This document shows positions 8,892 to 16,884 of a stretch of DNA of 64,000 bases, in pieces. Location of the stretch: positions 2,974,427 through 3,038,426 of the forward strand of contig NZ_JAFMZZ010000001.1 of assembly GCF_017356245.1 (NCBI RefSeq), in the 5' to 3' direction. Made by a program: the position numbers and the translations under genes. The notes beneath the pieces are model-generated. The model made no database searches. It was not told the DNA's origin and worked only from the letters and a program-made list of their open reading frames with translations. The first letter of the stretch is position 1. Each line of letters starts with the position of its first letter. The stretch is from Bordetella petrii (GTDB lineage: Bacteria; Pseudomonadota; Gammaproteobacteria; Burkholderiales; Burkholderiaceae_B).

Positions 8892-8967
8892 GGGTGCTTA
8901 GCTCAGTTGGTAGAGCGGCGCCCTTACAAGGCGTAGGTCACAGGTTCGACCCCTGTAGCACCCACCA
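8892..8967 (+). tRNA. tRNA-Val (anticodon TAC)
   Basis: 76 nt including an encoded CCA. The acceptor stem GGGTGCT/AGCACCC is perfect, D-loop AGCTCAGTTGGTAGAGC and T-arm CAGGTTCGACCCCTG are canonical, and the anticodon TAC lies at 8925-8927. It is flanked by a promoter and an intrinsic terminator, so it is a single-gene transcription unit. Confidence 0.97.
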
Positions 8968-8979
8968 CCCCCGCACAGC

Positions 8980-9009
8980 AAGGCACTCGGCATTCCCGGG
9001 TGCCTTTTT
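8980..9009 (+). terminator. Intrinsic terminator after tRNA-Val
   Basis: An 11-bp stem AAGGCACTCGG / CCGGGTGCCTT (one G-T pair) with a 5-nt loop is followed by a run of five T. Confidence 0.8.
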
Positions 9010-9057
9010 GTTTGCCCGGCGCCTGCCCCTTGCCCGGGCGGCCGGCGCCAAAAACAC

Positions 9058-9103
9058 AAAAGCCCTTGAAGTTCCGGCGCGGCACGCCGATTCAAGGGCT
9101 TTT
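9058..9103 (-). terminator. Intrinsic terminator of hupB
   Basis: 13-bp arms AAAAGCCCTTGAA and TTCAAGGGCTTTT surround a 20-nt loop. The terminal T-run reads in the hupB direction; the A-run on the other side could also stop plus-strand read-through from the tRNA side. Confidence 0.8.
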
Positions 9104-9139
9104 CGATCGCGGCGCACGCGCGCCGCGCGATGCCGTGGC

Positions 9140-9412
9140 TTAGTTGACGGCGTCTTTCAGGGCCTTGCCCGGACGGAACTTCGGCACCTTGGCCTTCTTG
9201 ATCTTGATGGTTTCGCCGGTGCGCGGATTGCGGCCCGTGCGAGCAGCGCGCGCCGAGACGGCGAACGTGCCGAAGCCCACCAGCGTGACCGTACCGCCCT
9301 TTTTGAGCGTGGTCTTGACAGCACCGATCAGGGCGTCAAGCGAACGGCCAGCAGCAGCCTTGGAAATATCAGCCTTGCTGGCGATATGATCGATGAGTTC
9401 GGTTTTGTTCAT
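9140..9412 (-). CDS. hupB: DNA-binding protein HU (beta-type)
   Basis: 90 residues, exactly the HU family length. The signature [22 protein letters not shown] contains the DNA-intercalating NP arm (RNPRTGE), and the C-terminus [12 protein letters not shown] is typical. A clear GAGGGG ribosome site precedes the ATG. It has its own terminator. The upstream 330-nt gap carries a predicted promoter and a large inverted repeat that would sit at the 5' end of its transcript. Confidence 0.98.
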   Translation of the reverse strand: MNKTELIDHIASKADISKAAAGRSLDALIGAVKTTLKKGGTVTLVGFGTFAVSARAARTGRNPRTGETIKIKKAKVPKFRPGKALKDAVN

Positions 9413-9546
9413 TCAGGTTTACCCCTCACAAGGTATTGGTTCTGTCGGGCGCGCGCTGGCGTCGGAGGAAAACCTCGACGCCGGCAAACGGAAGAACGGA
9501 CGAGTGGAAATGCTTCTGGGCACTACCAGGCGCAACTGCAAAATTG

Positions 9547-9601
9547 CTGCGTCGCGGAGACTTCACCGCCACGATACCGTGGTGAAGTGTCAGCGACGCA
9601 G
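9547..9601 (-). repeat. 55-nt imperfect inverted repeat in the hupB leader
   Basis: The outer arms CTGCGTCGC (9547-9555) and GCGACGCAG (9593-9601) are perfect. The inner arms ACTTCACC and GGTGAAGT also pair, with CCACG/CGTGG at the tip. The structure begins a few nt downstream of the predicted hupB -10 element, so it would form a strong hairpin at the very 5' end of a leader of about 190 nt. Only a weak T-run (ATTTTG) follows on the minus strand, so a terminator role for the upstream piuC transcript is possible but less likely. Confidence 0.6.
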
Positions 9602-9607
9602 AGACGT

Positions 9608-9636
9608 ATTAGGCCTTGCGCCGAAGCGGCTGTCAA
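9608..9636 (-). promoter_or_regulatory. Predicted hupB promoter
   Basis: On the minus strand: TTGACA (9631-9636), a 17-nt spacer and CCTAAT (9608-9613); TAATAC at a 19-nt spacing is an alternative -10. The start would fall near 9600, at the base of the large inverted repeat. The rest of the 9413-9742 gap holds no convincing open frame. Confidence 0.5.
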
Positions 9637-9742
9637 GAGGAAAGCTTGCCAAAAGCCGCGCCAATACTGGCTTAGAGCATTACGTAATAGGCGCGCTTGC
9701 GTTCGCGCATGGGCGCGCCCGCCGGGCCCCGCCGGCGCGGCG

Positions 9743-10423
9743 TCAGACGTCGGCCCAGCGGCGCAGCAGATTGTGATAGATGCCGGTAAGCTGCACGATG
9801 GACGGATGCCCGGCGGCGTCCTGGTTCAACCGCTGGATGGCCACGTCCATGTCCAACAGCAGGCTGCGCTGGCCGTCTTCGCGCACCAGGCTCTGCATCC
9901 AGAAAAAAGCGCTGATGCGCGCGCCGCGCGTCACAGGGTTGACCTTGTGCAGGCTGGTGCCCGGATACAGCACCATGTGCCCGGCCGGCAGCTTGACCGA
10001 GCGCGGCCCGTAAGTGTCGTCCACCACCAGCTCGCCACCGTCGTAGGTATCGGGGTCGGAAAAGAACAGCGTGGCCGACAGGTCGGTGCGCACGCGCTCG
10101 GACGTGCCGGGCACCACCCGCACGGCGTTGTCGACGTGGTAGCCGAAAGCCTCGCCGCCTTCGTAGCGATTGAACAAGGGCGGAAATATTTTGCGCGGCA
10201 GCGCCGCCGACATAAACAGGTTGTTGGCCGACAGCCGCTGCAGGATCAGCCCGCCCAGCTCCTGGGCCAGCGGATGCTGCTCGGGCAGCTGGCGGTTGTG
10301 CTTGACCTGCGCCGACTGGTGGCCGGCCGTGACCCGGCCGTCAACCCAGTCGGCCTGTTCCAGGCGCTGGCGCATCTGCGCCGCCTCGGCGGCGCTGAAA
10401 ACATCGGCAATTTGTATAAGCAT
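9743..10423 (-). CDS. PKHD-type Fe(II)/2-oxoglutarate dioxygenase (PiuC/YbiX family)
   Basis: 226 residues, the family's usual length. The double-stranded beta-helix iron ligands appear as YHVDNAV (HxD) and the distal His in [15 protein letters not shown], with the co-substrate-binding Arg in that last block (TRGAR). Proteins of this family are often encoded beside TonB-dependent siderophore receptors and are linked to iron uptake; no receptor is present here. It lies 27 nt downstream of metZ and could be co-transcribed with it. Substrate unknown. Confidence 0.85.
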   Translation of the reverse strand: MLIQIADVFSAAEAAQMRQRLEQADWVDGRVTAGHQSAQVKHNRQLPEQHPLAQELGGLILQRLSANNLFMSAALPRKIFPPLFNRYEGGEAFGYHVDNAVRVVPGTSERVRTDLSATLFFSDPDTYDGGELVVDDTYGPRSVKLPAGHMVLYPGTSLHKVNPVTRGARISAFFWMQSLVREDGQRSLLLDMDVAIQRLNQDAAGHPSIVQLTGIYHNLLRRWADV

Positions 10424-10450
10424 GGGGGCCCGCGGGAAAACCGGCGTGGG

Positions 10451-11692
10451 TTACGCCAGACAGGCCTTGAGCGCCTGGTCGAAGTCGTGCAGCAGGTCGG
10501 CCTGGTCTTCGATGCCCACCGACACCCGGATCAGGCTGTCGGCAATGCCCATCTGAGCACGGCGCTCGGCGCCCATTTCATAATAGATGGTGTGCGCCGC
10601 CGGCAGCGCCAGGCTGCGCGTATCGCCCAGGTGCGTGGCCATCAGCACGATTTTCAGGTGGTTCAGGAAATCGAAACAATCGACGCCCTCGGCCAGCTCG
10701 ACCCCCAGCAGCCCGCCGTAGCGGCCGCCGAACAGTTCGGTGGCGCGTTCATGCTGAGGGTGGCCGGGCAGCCCGGGGTAATGCACGCGGGCCACGCCTG
10801 GATGCGCGTCCAGCATGCGCGCCAGCGCCAAAGCGTTGCCGCAGTGCGCCGCCATGCGCAGCGCCAGGGTTTCGGCGCCCACGGCGATGCGGTGCGCCGA
10901 ATCGGCTGACAGCGTGCCGCCCATGTCGCGCAGGCCCTTCTTCTTGATCTGCAGCAGCCCCCAGCCGGTGGACGGCCCCTTGCGGTAGCTGTCGTAGATG
11001 TTGGCGTAGCCCGACCAGTCGTACAGCCCGGTGTCGGTAATGGAACCGCCCAGCGCGTCGCCATGGCCGCTGATGTACTTGGACAGCGAATTCATCACCA
11101 GCGAGGCGCCCACCGCGCGCCCCTGGAACATCCAGGGCGAAGTCAGCGTGTTGTCGATGACATACACCAGATTGTGCTCGCGGCACAGTTCGCCCATGCC
11201 GGCCAGGTCGGCCAGCTGGGTGCCGGGGTTGGCGATGGTTTCGGTGAACACCATGCGGGTGTTGGGCCGCAGGGCGGCGCGCACCTGGGCGATGTCGGTG
11301 GGATCGACGTAGCTGACCTCGACGCCCAGCTCGGCCAGCGTGCCCAGCAGGCTGTTGGTATTGCCGAATACGTACTGGCTGGACAGCAGGTGGTCGCCCT
11401 TGCGCAGCAGGGTCGAGAACACCGCGGCCAGGGCCGCCATGCCGGTGGCGAACGATACCGTGCCCGCGCCCCCTTCCATTTTGCTGATCTTGGCTTCCAG
11501 CGCGGCCGTGGTGGGCGTGCCCTGGCGGCCGTAGGTAAAGCCGGCCTTGCCCTGGAACACCGCCGCCAGCTCGCGCGCGTCGGCGTAGGCGAACTCGGAC
11601 GAGGTATGGATGGGCTTGTGCACGGCGCCATGCTCGACGGACTGCAGGCGGTCGGAATGAAGAATGGTGGTGGTAAAGCCGTTCTGGTGCAT
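10451..11692 (-). CDS. metZ: O-succinylhomoserine sulfhydrylase (Cys/Met metabolism PLP enzyme)
   Basis: 413 residues from ATG 11692. PLP-dependent gamma-family transsulfuration fold. The motif SLSKYISGHGDALGG carries the PLP lysine, and FTETIANPGTQLADL is the family signature. It converts O-succinyl- (or acetyl-) homoserine and sulfide to homocysteine in methionine synthesis. The starting motif FTTTILHSDRL is typical of MetZ/OAHS proteins. The gap to the upstream rlmB stop is only 47 nt, so there is no room for a SAM riboswitch. MetZ and MetY-type enzymes are hard to separate by reading alone. Confidence 0.85.
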   Translation of the reverse strand: MHQNGFTTTILHSDRLQSVEHGAVHKPIHTSSEFAYADARELAAVFQGKAGFTYGRQGTPTTAALEAKISKMEGGAGTVSFATGMAALAAVFSTLLRKGDHLLSSQYVFGNTNSLLGTLAELGVEVSYVDPTDIAQVRAALRPNTRMVFTETIANPGTQLADLAGMGELCREHNLVYVIDNTLTSPWMFQGRAVGASLVMNSLSKYISGHGDALGGSITDTGLYDWSGYANIYDSYRKGPSTGWGLLQIKKKGLRDMGGTLSADSAHRIAVGAETLALRMAAHCGNALALARMLDAHPGVARVHYPGLPGHPQHERATELFGGRYGGLLGVELAEGVDCFDFLNHLKIVLMATHLGDTRSLALPAAHTIYYEMGAERRAQMGIADSLIRVSVGIEDQADLLHDFDQALKACLA

Positions 11693-11739
11693 GATGATGA
11701 AGACTTGTGAGGGGCGGCGATCGCCGCAGCCGGAAAAGT

Positions 11740-12477
11740 TTACTCCTGCCGCTGGCGCACGGACTCGTACAGGCACACGGCGCTGGCCACGCTGACGTTC
11801 AGGCTTTCAACCGAGCCCAGCATCGGGATATTGACCAGCTGGTCGCAGGTTTCGCGCGTCAGGCGGCGCATGCCCTCGCCTTCGGCGCCCATCACCCAGG
11901 CCATCGGCTGGCGCGCATCGACGGCGTGCAGGCGGTCGGCGGCCTGGTCATCGGTGCCCACTACCCAGACGCCCCGCTCTTTCAGGCCGCGCAGCGTGCG
12001 CGCCAGGTTGGTGACGGTAATGTAGGGCACCGTGTCGGCGGCCCCGCAGGCCACCCGCTGCACCGTGCTGTTGAGCCCCACGGCGCGGTCGCGCGGCGCC
12101 ACCACCGCATGCACGCCGGCGGCGTCGGCGGTGCGCAGGCAGGCGCCCAGGTTGTGCGGATCGGTCACCCCGTCCAGCACCAGCAGCAGCGCCGGCCCTT
12201 CGATGGTGTCCAGCACCTCGTCGACATCGACCGCCAGCAGGCGCTCTTCGGCCAGCGCCACCACGCCCTGGTGGCGGGTGCCGCGCGCCAGGCCGTCCAG
12301 CCGTTCGACCGATACCGGATGCACGCGCCGCCCGGCCCGTTCGGCCTGCTCCAGGAACGTCTGCATGCGCTTGTCGCGGCGCGAGGCCTCGACATAAATG
12401 TCTTTGATCGACTCGGGCGCGTGCCGCAGACGCGCCACCACCGCGTGAAACCCCGCCAGTACTTGGGCCGACGCCAT
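11740..12477 (-). CDS. rlmB: 23S rRNA (guanosine-2251-2'-O)-methyltransferase
   Basis: 245 residues, standard length. The N-terminal substrate-binding domain starts with GFHAVVARL. The SPOUT methyltransferase domain carries motif 1 ([21 protein letters not shown]), motif 2 ([12 protein letters not shown]) and motif 3 ([22 protein letters not shown]), together forming the trefoil knot. It lies between rnr and metZ on the same strand; rnr-rlmB neighbourhood is conserved in many proteobacteria. Confidence 0.95.
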   Translation of the reverse strand: MASAQVLAGFHAVVARLRHAPESIKDIYVEASRRDKRMQTFLEQAERAGRRVHPVSVERLDGLARGTRHQGVVALAEERLLAVDVDEVLDTIEGPALLLVLDGVTDPHNLGACLRTADAAGVHAVVAPRDRAVGLNSTVQRVACGAADTVPYITVTNLARTLRGLKERGVWVVGTDDQAADRLHAVDARQPMAWVMGAEGEGMRRLTRETCDQLVNIPMLGSVESLNVSVASAVCLYESVRQRQE

Positions 12478-12587
12478 GAATATTCACCTTATTGTGGGTA
12501 ACGAAAGGCCGGCCGCCGGCGCGCCAGGGGCGCCCGGCCGGCCACAGCCGCCATGTTACCGCCTGCGGCGCCGCCCGCGCCGCTCCA

Positions 12588-12616
12588 GGTGTCTGACTCC
12601 GCAGGTGTCAGACACC
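12588..12616 (-). repeat. 10-bp-arm hairpin behind rnr (copy A of a covarying element)
   Basis: In the rnr direction the arms are GGTGTCTGAC and GTCAGACACC, perfectly complementary, with a 9-nt loop beginning ACC and ending GGA. It starts 9 nt after the rnr stop. A second copy stands 24 nt behind pdxA (63514-63544), with a T-to-C change in one arm matched by A-to-G in the other. No T-tract follows. Confidence 0.7.
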
Positions 12617-12624
12617 CGAGGGGG

Positions 12625-15093
12625 CTACCGGCGCGCGGCTTTCTTGGCGGGCGCGCGCTTCTTGGCGGGCGCCGCCGGCTTGGCGGCCTTCTTGGCCTGG
12701 GCGCGCCGCTGTTTGGCGGTTTGCCCTTTCAACGCCGCCGGCTTGGGCGCGGCGGCCTTCTTCACCTTGCGCGGCTCGTCGGGATTGCGCGAGGCGGCCT
12801 TGCGCAGCGCCTCGAAACTGGTGCCCTTGACCAGGCGGAACTCGATGCGGCGGGCCTCCAGGTCGACGCGCGACACCTGCACCTGCACCTTGTCGGTCAG
12901 CCGGTAGCGCATGCCGGTGCGCTCGCCGCGCAGTTCGTGCAGCGCCTCGTTGAACTGGAAGTACTCGCCGCCCAGTTCCGACACGTGCACCAGGCCTTCC
13001 ACGTGCAGCGTATCCAGCGTAACAAACACGCCGAAGCTGGCCACGCCGGTGACCGTGCCGCTGAAATCCTCGCCCACCCGCTCTTTGACGAACCAGCACT
13101 TCAGCCAGGCCTCGACATCGCGCGAGGCCTCGTCGGCGCGCCGCTCGCTGGCCGACAACAGCAGGCCCAGCTTTTCCCAGGTGGCGTGCTCATGCTCTCG
13201 CTGCGTGCGGCCGATGACCATCGGCTGGTCTTCCAGGCCCGGCACATAGCGCCGGCCGGCCAGCAGCGCCTTGATCACGCGGTGCGTCAGCAGGTCGGGA
13301 TAGCGCCGGATCGGCGATGTGAAATGGCTGTAGGCCGGATACGCCAGGCCGAAATGGCCGACATTGTCCGGGCTGTAGATGGCCTGCTGCATCGAGCGCA
13401 GGCACATCGTCTGCAGCAGCTGGAAATCGGGCCGGCTGCGCACACTGTCGAGGAATTCGCCGTAGTCCTTGGCGGTGGGCGCATCGCCGCCGCCCAGCGA
13501 CAGGCCCATGGTGCGCAGGAATTCGCGCAGCGAAGTCAGGCGTTCCGGCGTGGGGCCTTCGTGAATGCGGTACAGGCCGGGATGCTTGCTGCGGCTCATG
13601 AAATCGGCCGCGCAGGTATTGGCCGCCAGCATGCATTCTTCGATGAGCTTGTGCGCGTCGTTGCGCACCACGCCCACGATCTGCTCGATGCGGCCCAGCT
13701 CGTTGCAGACGATCTTGGTCTCGACCGTGTCGAAATCGATGGCGCCGCGCTTCTTGCGCTGCTGCACCAGCAGTTGGTAGAGCTCGTGCAAGTGGCGCAC
13801 GTGCGGCATGACCTCGCCCAGCGCATGCGCCACCGGCCCGCCCGGCTGCTGCAGGGCTTCCCAGACCTGGGTGTAGGTCGTGCGCGCATGCGAATGCATG
13901 ACCGCGTTGTAGAACTGATAGGCCGTGATGGTGCCCGCCTTGGCGCCCGAGGCCGGGATCACCATGTCGCATACCAGCACCAGCCGGTCGACCTGCGGGT
14001 TCAGCGAACACAGCCCGTTGGACAGCGATTCGGGCAGCATCGGGATCACCCGGCGCGGGAAATACACGCTGGTGCCGCGCTCGAGCGCGTCGTCGTCCAG
14101 GGCGTCATCGGGCGTGACATAGTGGCTGACGTCGGCAATGGCCACCAGCAGGCGCCAGGCCGGCCGCTTGCGCTGGCCGCTGCCCAGTTCCACCGGCTCG
14201 CAGTACACCGCGTCGTCGAAGTCGCGCGCGTCTTCGCCGTCGATGGTGATGAGCGGCACGTCGCGCAGGTCGATGCGGTCTTTCAGGTCGGCCTTGCGCA
14301 CCACATCGGGCAGGCGCGCGGCCTGCTTGGCGGCGGGCTCGGAAAACTCGACCGGCACGTCGAACTTGCGTACCGCGATCTCGATCTCCATGCCGGGGTC
14401 GTCGATTTCGCCCAGCACTTCGGAAACCCGGCCCAGCGGCTGAGTGTGGCGGGTCGGCTGTTCCATGATCTGCACCGCCACCACCTGGCCGTGCTGTGCG
14501 CCGTTGGTGTCGCCCGGCGGAATCAGGATGTCGTGCTTGATGCGCTGGTCTTCCGGCACCACGATGGACAGGCCGTGCTCGTGCAGAAAGCGGCCCACCA
14601 GCTTGTTGGTGCGCCGTTCGATGACCTCGACGATCATGCCTTCGGGCTTGCCGCGGTATTCGCCCGAAGGCTTGACCAATACGCGGTCGCCGTGCAGCAC
14701 CTTGAGCATTTCGCGCGGCGACAGGAACAGGTCGGGGCCGCCGTCGTCGCGCAGCAGGAAGCCGAAGCCGTCGCGGTGGCCCTGCACCTTGCCCGCCACG
14801 AAGTCCAGCTTGGTGGCCAGCAGCAGCACCCCCTTGCGGTTGGGCATCAGCTGGCCATCGCGCTCCATGGCGCCCAGGCGGCGTTCGAAGCCCACCAGCG
14901 TGGCGGGCCGCTCGACGCCCATGCGCTCGGCCAGCTCGGCCGGCGACAGCGGCGCCCCGGCCGACCGCAGCGCCTTCAGAATGGCTTCGCGCGAGGGCAC
15001 ATCGGGGTCGAAGTCGGGGGGCGTTTCGGGCAACACGAATCCTGATCTGCCGTTGTTATTGTTATTGGAATCTTTACTCGATCGTTTTGCCAA
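12625..15093 (-). CDS. rnr: Ribonuclease R
   Basis: 822 residues: N-terminal helix-turn-helix (REAILKALRSAGAPLSPAEL), cold-shock domains, RNB catalytic domain (ITIDGEDARDFDDAVY with the Asp cluster; YAHFTSPIRRYPD-type motif seen as AYSHFTSPIRRYPDL), S1 domain (GTVTGVASFGVFVTL) and a 90-residue Lys/Ala/Pro-rich tail. The start is a TTG at 15093 with AGGA about 11 nt upstream; no ATG precedes the conserved N-terminus. The open frame continues upstream through a tRNA gene to 15870, which cannot be coding. It degrades structured RNA 3'-5' and works in rRNA and tmRNA quality control. Confidence 0.92.
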   Translation of the reverse strand: MAKRSSKDSNNNNNGRSGFVLPETPPDFDPDVPSREAILKALRSAGAPLSPAELAERMGVERPATLVGFERRLGAMERDGQLMPNRKGVLLLATKLDFVAGKVQGHRDGFGFLLRDDGGPDLFLSPREMLKVLHGDRVLVKPSGEYRGKPEGMIVEVIERRTNKLVGRFLHEHGLSIVVPEDQRIKHDILIPPGDTNGAQHGQVVAVQIMEQPTRHTQPLGRVSEVLGEIDDPGMEIEIAVRKFDVPVEFSEPAAKQAARLPDVVRKADLKDRIDLRDVPLITIDGEDARDFDDAVYCEPVELGSGQRKRPAWRLLVAIADVSHYVTPDDALDDDALERGTSVYFPRRVIPMLPESLSNGLCSLNPQVDRLVLVCDMVIPASGAKAGTITAYQFYNAVMHSHARTTYTQVWEALQQPGGPVAHALGEVMPHVRHLHELYQLLVQQRKKRGAIDFDTVETKIVCNELGRIEQIVGVVRNDAHKLIEECMLAANTCAADFMSRSKHPGLYRIHEGPTPERLTSLREFLRTMGLSLGGGDAPTAKDYGEFLDSVRSRPDFQLLQTMCLRSMQQAIYSPDNVGHFGLAYPAYSHFTSPIRRYPDLLTHRVIKALLAGRRYVPGLEDQPMVIGRTQREHEHATWEKLGLLLSASERRADEASRDVEAWLKCWFVKERVGEDFSGTVTGVASFGVFVTLDTLHVEGLVHVSELGGEYFQFNEALHELRGERTGMRYRLTDKVQVQVSRVDLEARRIEFRLVKGTSFEALRKAASRNPDEPRKVKKAAAPKPAALKGQTAKQRRAQAKKAAKPAAPAKKRAPAKKAARR

Positions 15094-15235
15094 AGTTGGG
15101 AATCCTGTATATAATCTTTTGCTTCTGTGGTCTGCCCAAGGCTGATCACTGCAGCAAGGCCTGTATGGTAATGCATGTAGCACGTTGCTAGGTTGTTTGC
15201 AGCGTATCATACAAACCCGCAAGGTTTTGCTCAGT

Positions 15236-15320
15236 GCCCAGGTGGCGGAATTGGTAGACGCGCATGGTTCAGGTCCATGTGCCGCAAGGTGTGGAGGTTC
15301 GAGTCCTCTCCTGGGCACCA
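15236..15320 (+). tRNA. tRNA-Leu (anticodon CAG), copy 1
   Basis: 85 nt with a long variable arm and encoded CCA. Acceptor stem GCCCAGG/CCTGGGC, anticodon loop TTCAGGT with CAG at 15270-15272. It is identical in sequence to copy 2 at 16121-16205. It is divergent from rnr and is followed by an intrinsic terminator. Confidence 0.97.
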
Positions 15321-15362
15321 CGGAATTCAGGCAGTTCGGGGCACCCCCGAATCGCCGCCCGG

Positions 15363-15402
15363 CCCCCGGCAGCCCTTCAAGGCTCCCGGGGGTTTGTTTT
15401 TT
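15363..15402 (+). terminator. Intrinsic terminator after tRNA-Leu copy 1
   Basis: CCCCCGG (15363-15369) pairs with CCGGGGG (15386-15392), with an inner AGCC/GGCT pair, and is followed by TTTGTTTTTT. It also overlaps the 3' end of the convergent DTW-domain gene. Confidence 0.75.
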
Positions 15403-16063
15403 GCCCGGCGCGGCGGCCCTCGGCCCGGCTGCCGGCGCGCCGCACATGGTCGCGCTCGTAGCGCGCCTGCCCCATGGCGGCAATCTGCCCTCCCACCAGC
15501 TCGTCAAAAGGCCTGAGCAGCGCGGCGAACGATCGCGGCGCCTCCAGCGCGTCCAGCGCCGCGGCCACTGCCTCGATGGTGGCCAGCGCCTGCGGATGCC
15601 CGGCATGGCGCACCCGGTAGCGCGACTCCGGCCCGCCCGCCAGGGCCGCCCGCGGCAGCGCCGCCAGATCCGGATGCGCCGCGAGCAGCTGGCGCGCATG
15701 ACGCCAGGTGCCATCCGGCACCACCAACAGCCGCGGCGGCCCCGCCGGGTGGGCCGGGCCCGCGGGCGCCAGCACCTCGGCCCCTTCGCCCGGAAACAGC
15801 AGCCAGGGCTGGTAGCCCGCCACTTGCCACAAGGCGGCATCGAACTGCCGCCCCACGTGCAGGCTGGCATTGCGCAGGCCCAGCACCGCCAGCCGGGCGG
15901 TATTCAACGCGTGGCGCGCCTCTTCCGGGTGCTGCAGCACCAGCACGCGGGTGCGGCTGTCCAGCGACGGAATCCACCGGCACAGGCAGTGCGCCAGCGG
16001 CCGCCGGCAGCGCGCGCAGGCGGCCCGCCCGCCCGAGTTGCGCCCGGCCTGAAAAGTGTGCAT
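15377..16063 (-). CDS. DTW-domain protein (TapT-like tRNA aminocarboxypropyltransferase family)
   Basis: 228 residues. The N-terminal zinc-ribbon-like cysteines (CARCRRPLAHCLC) and the family motif VPDGTWRHAR (the DTW signature) are clear, and the C-terminal SRYRVRHAGHPQALATIEAV matches the SPOUT-like fold of TapT/TSR3 relatives. Characterised members add a 3-amino-3-carboxypropyl group to uridine 47 of some tRNAs. It sits between two identical tRNA-Leu genes on the opposite strand. The start codon overlaps the -10 of the second tRNA. Target tRNAs unknown here. Confidence 0.85.
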   Translation of the reverse strand: MHTFQAGRNSGGRAACARCRRPLAHCLCRWIPSLDSRTRVLVLQHPEEARHALNTARLAVLGLRNASLHVGRQFDAALWQVAGYQPWLLFPGEGAEVLAPAGPAHPAGPPRLLVVPDGTWRHARQLLAAHPDLAALPRAALAGGPESRYRVRHAGHPQALATIEAVAAALDALEAPRSFAALLRPFDELVGGQIAAMGQARYERDHVRRAGSRAEGRRAGQKTNPREP

Positions 16064-16066
16064 AAT
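16038..16066 (+). promoter_or_regulatory. Promoter of tRNA-Leu copy 2
   Basis: TTGCGC (16038-16043), 17-nt spacer, CATAAT (16061-16066), then a GC-rich discriminator (GCGCGTCC). The -10 covers the start codon of the divergent DTW-domain gene. Confidence 0.6.
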
Positions 16067-16120
16067 GCGCGTCCTCTGATGTTCAAACGCGATTAAACAA
16101 CACCGCGCCCGAACAACAGC

Positions 16121-16205
16121 GCCCAGGTGGCGGAATTGGTAGACGCGCATGGTTCAGGTCCATGTGCCGCAAGGTGTGGAGGTTCGAGTCCTCTCCTGGG
16201 CACCA
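16121..16205 (+). tRNA. tRNA-Leu (anticodon CAG), copy 2
   Basis: 85 nt, identical to the copy at 15236-15320, with anticodon CAG at 16155-16157 and encoded CCA. The flanks differ beyond a few bases, so only the tRNA itself is duplicated. It has its own promoter and terminator. Confidence 0.97.
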
Positions 16206-16240
16206 ATTACTACATCGCGACTTACCTTCGCGATGCGCCG

Positions 16241-16275
16241 AAAACCCCGATTGCCGCAAGGCATCGGGGTTTTTT
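16241..16275. terminator. Bidirectional terminator between tRNA-Leu copy 2 and the acetyltransferase gene
   Basis: AACCCCGAT and ATCGGGGTT arms, with A-run before and T-run after; serves the tRNA on plus and the convergent acetyltransferase on minus. Confidence 0.8.
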
Positions 16276-16314
16276 ATTTGGCTTTTCCCGCCCAGCCGGC
16301 GGCCGGGTTGCGCG

Positions 16315-16755
16315 TCAATCGCCCAGCGCGCGCGTCATGGCGATGTGCTCGATGCCGGCCTCGACGAACGTTTCACCTTGCGCCGCGAATCCGTGGGCTT
16401 CGTAAAAGCGGCGGGCATGGGTCTGGGCATGCAGCAACAGCAGGCGGTGGCCGTCGCCATGCCCCTGCGCGATCAGCGCATCCAGCACTTGCCCGCCGAC
16501 GCCGCTGCCGCGGGCCGCCTTGCGCACGGCCATGCGCCCGATATGGCCATCGGGCAGCAGCCGTCCGGTGGCAACGGGCGTGCCGTCGCCGCCATAGGCC
16601 ACGGCGTGCACGGCCACCGGGTCGTCGTCGTCGAGCTCGATATCGACCGGCACCGACTGTTCCAGCACGAACACTTCGTGCCGCACGGCGTAGGCATCAT
16701 CGCGCAGGCGCTCCCAGGTTCCCAGGACAATACGGACAGCGGACGGGGTAGGCAT
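16315..16755 (-). CDS. GNAT family N-acetyltransferase (ElaA/YjcF-like)
   Basis: 146 residues from ATG 16755, which has an AGGAGA ribosome site; an upstream ATG at 16821 lacks one. The acetyl-CoA binding motif is IGRMAVRKAARGSGVGGQVL, and the C-terminal QTHARRFYEAHGF is the usual GNAT closing segment. The N-terminal RHEVFVLEQSVPVDIELDDDD is characteristic of the YjcF/ElaA subgroup. Substrate unknown. Confidence 0.88.
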   Translation of the reverse strand: MPTPSAVRIVLGTWERLRDDAYAVRHEVFVLEQSVPVDIELDDDDPVAVHAVAYGGDGTPVATGRLLPDGHIGRMAVRKAARGSGVGGQVLDALIAQGHGDGHRLLLLHAQTHARRFYEAHGFAAQGETFVEAGIEHIAMTRALGD

Positions 16756-16884
16756 GGCGGGTCTCCTGCAATGGTCGGTAAAGGCTCGGCCTCTGTGGCA
16801 CACCCGGATTTTCGCAGGCAAAGCGCCCGGCTGGAACCCGCCGGCGCACAGTAGAATGGGCGCACTTCAAATCGCCCCCCCGCC

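Noticed and set aside
11693..11739. SAM riboswitch upstream of metZ
   Set aside because: Only 47 nt separate the rlmB stop and the metZ start; too short and no riboswitch core seen.
12553..15045. 830-codon plus-strand open frame across rnr
   Set aside because: Shadow of rnr on the opposite strand; no domain and low codon support.
15094..15870. Upstream extension of the rnr frame to 15870
   Set aside because: The extension would run through a tRNA-Leu gene, its terminator and the DTW gene; a TTG at 15093 with a ribosome site fits the conserved N-terminus.
15236..16205. tRNA-Leu pair as a phage or island attachment site
   Set aside because: No integrase, no direct att repeats beyond the tRNAs themselves, and the enclosed gene is an ordinary core DTW gene.
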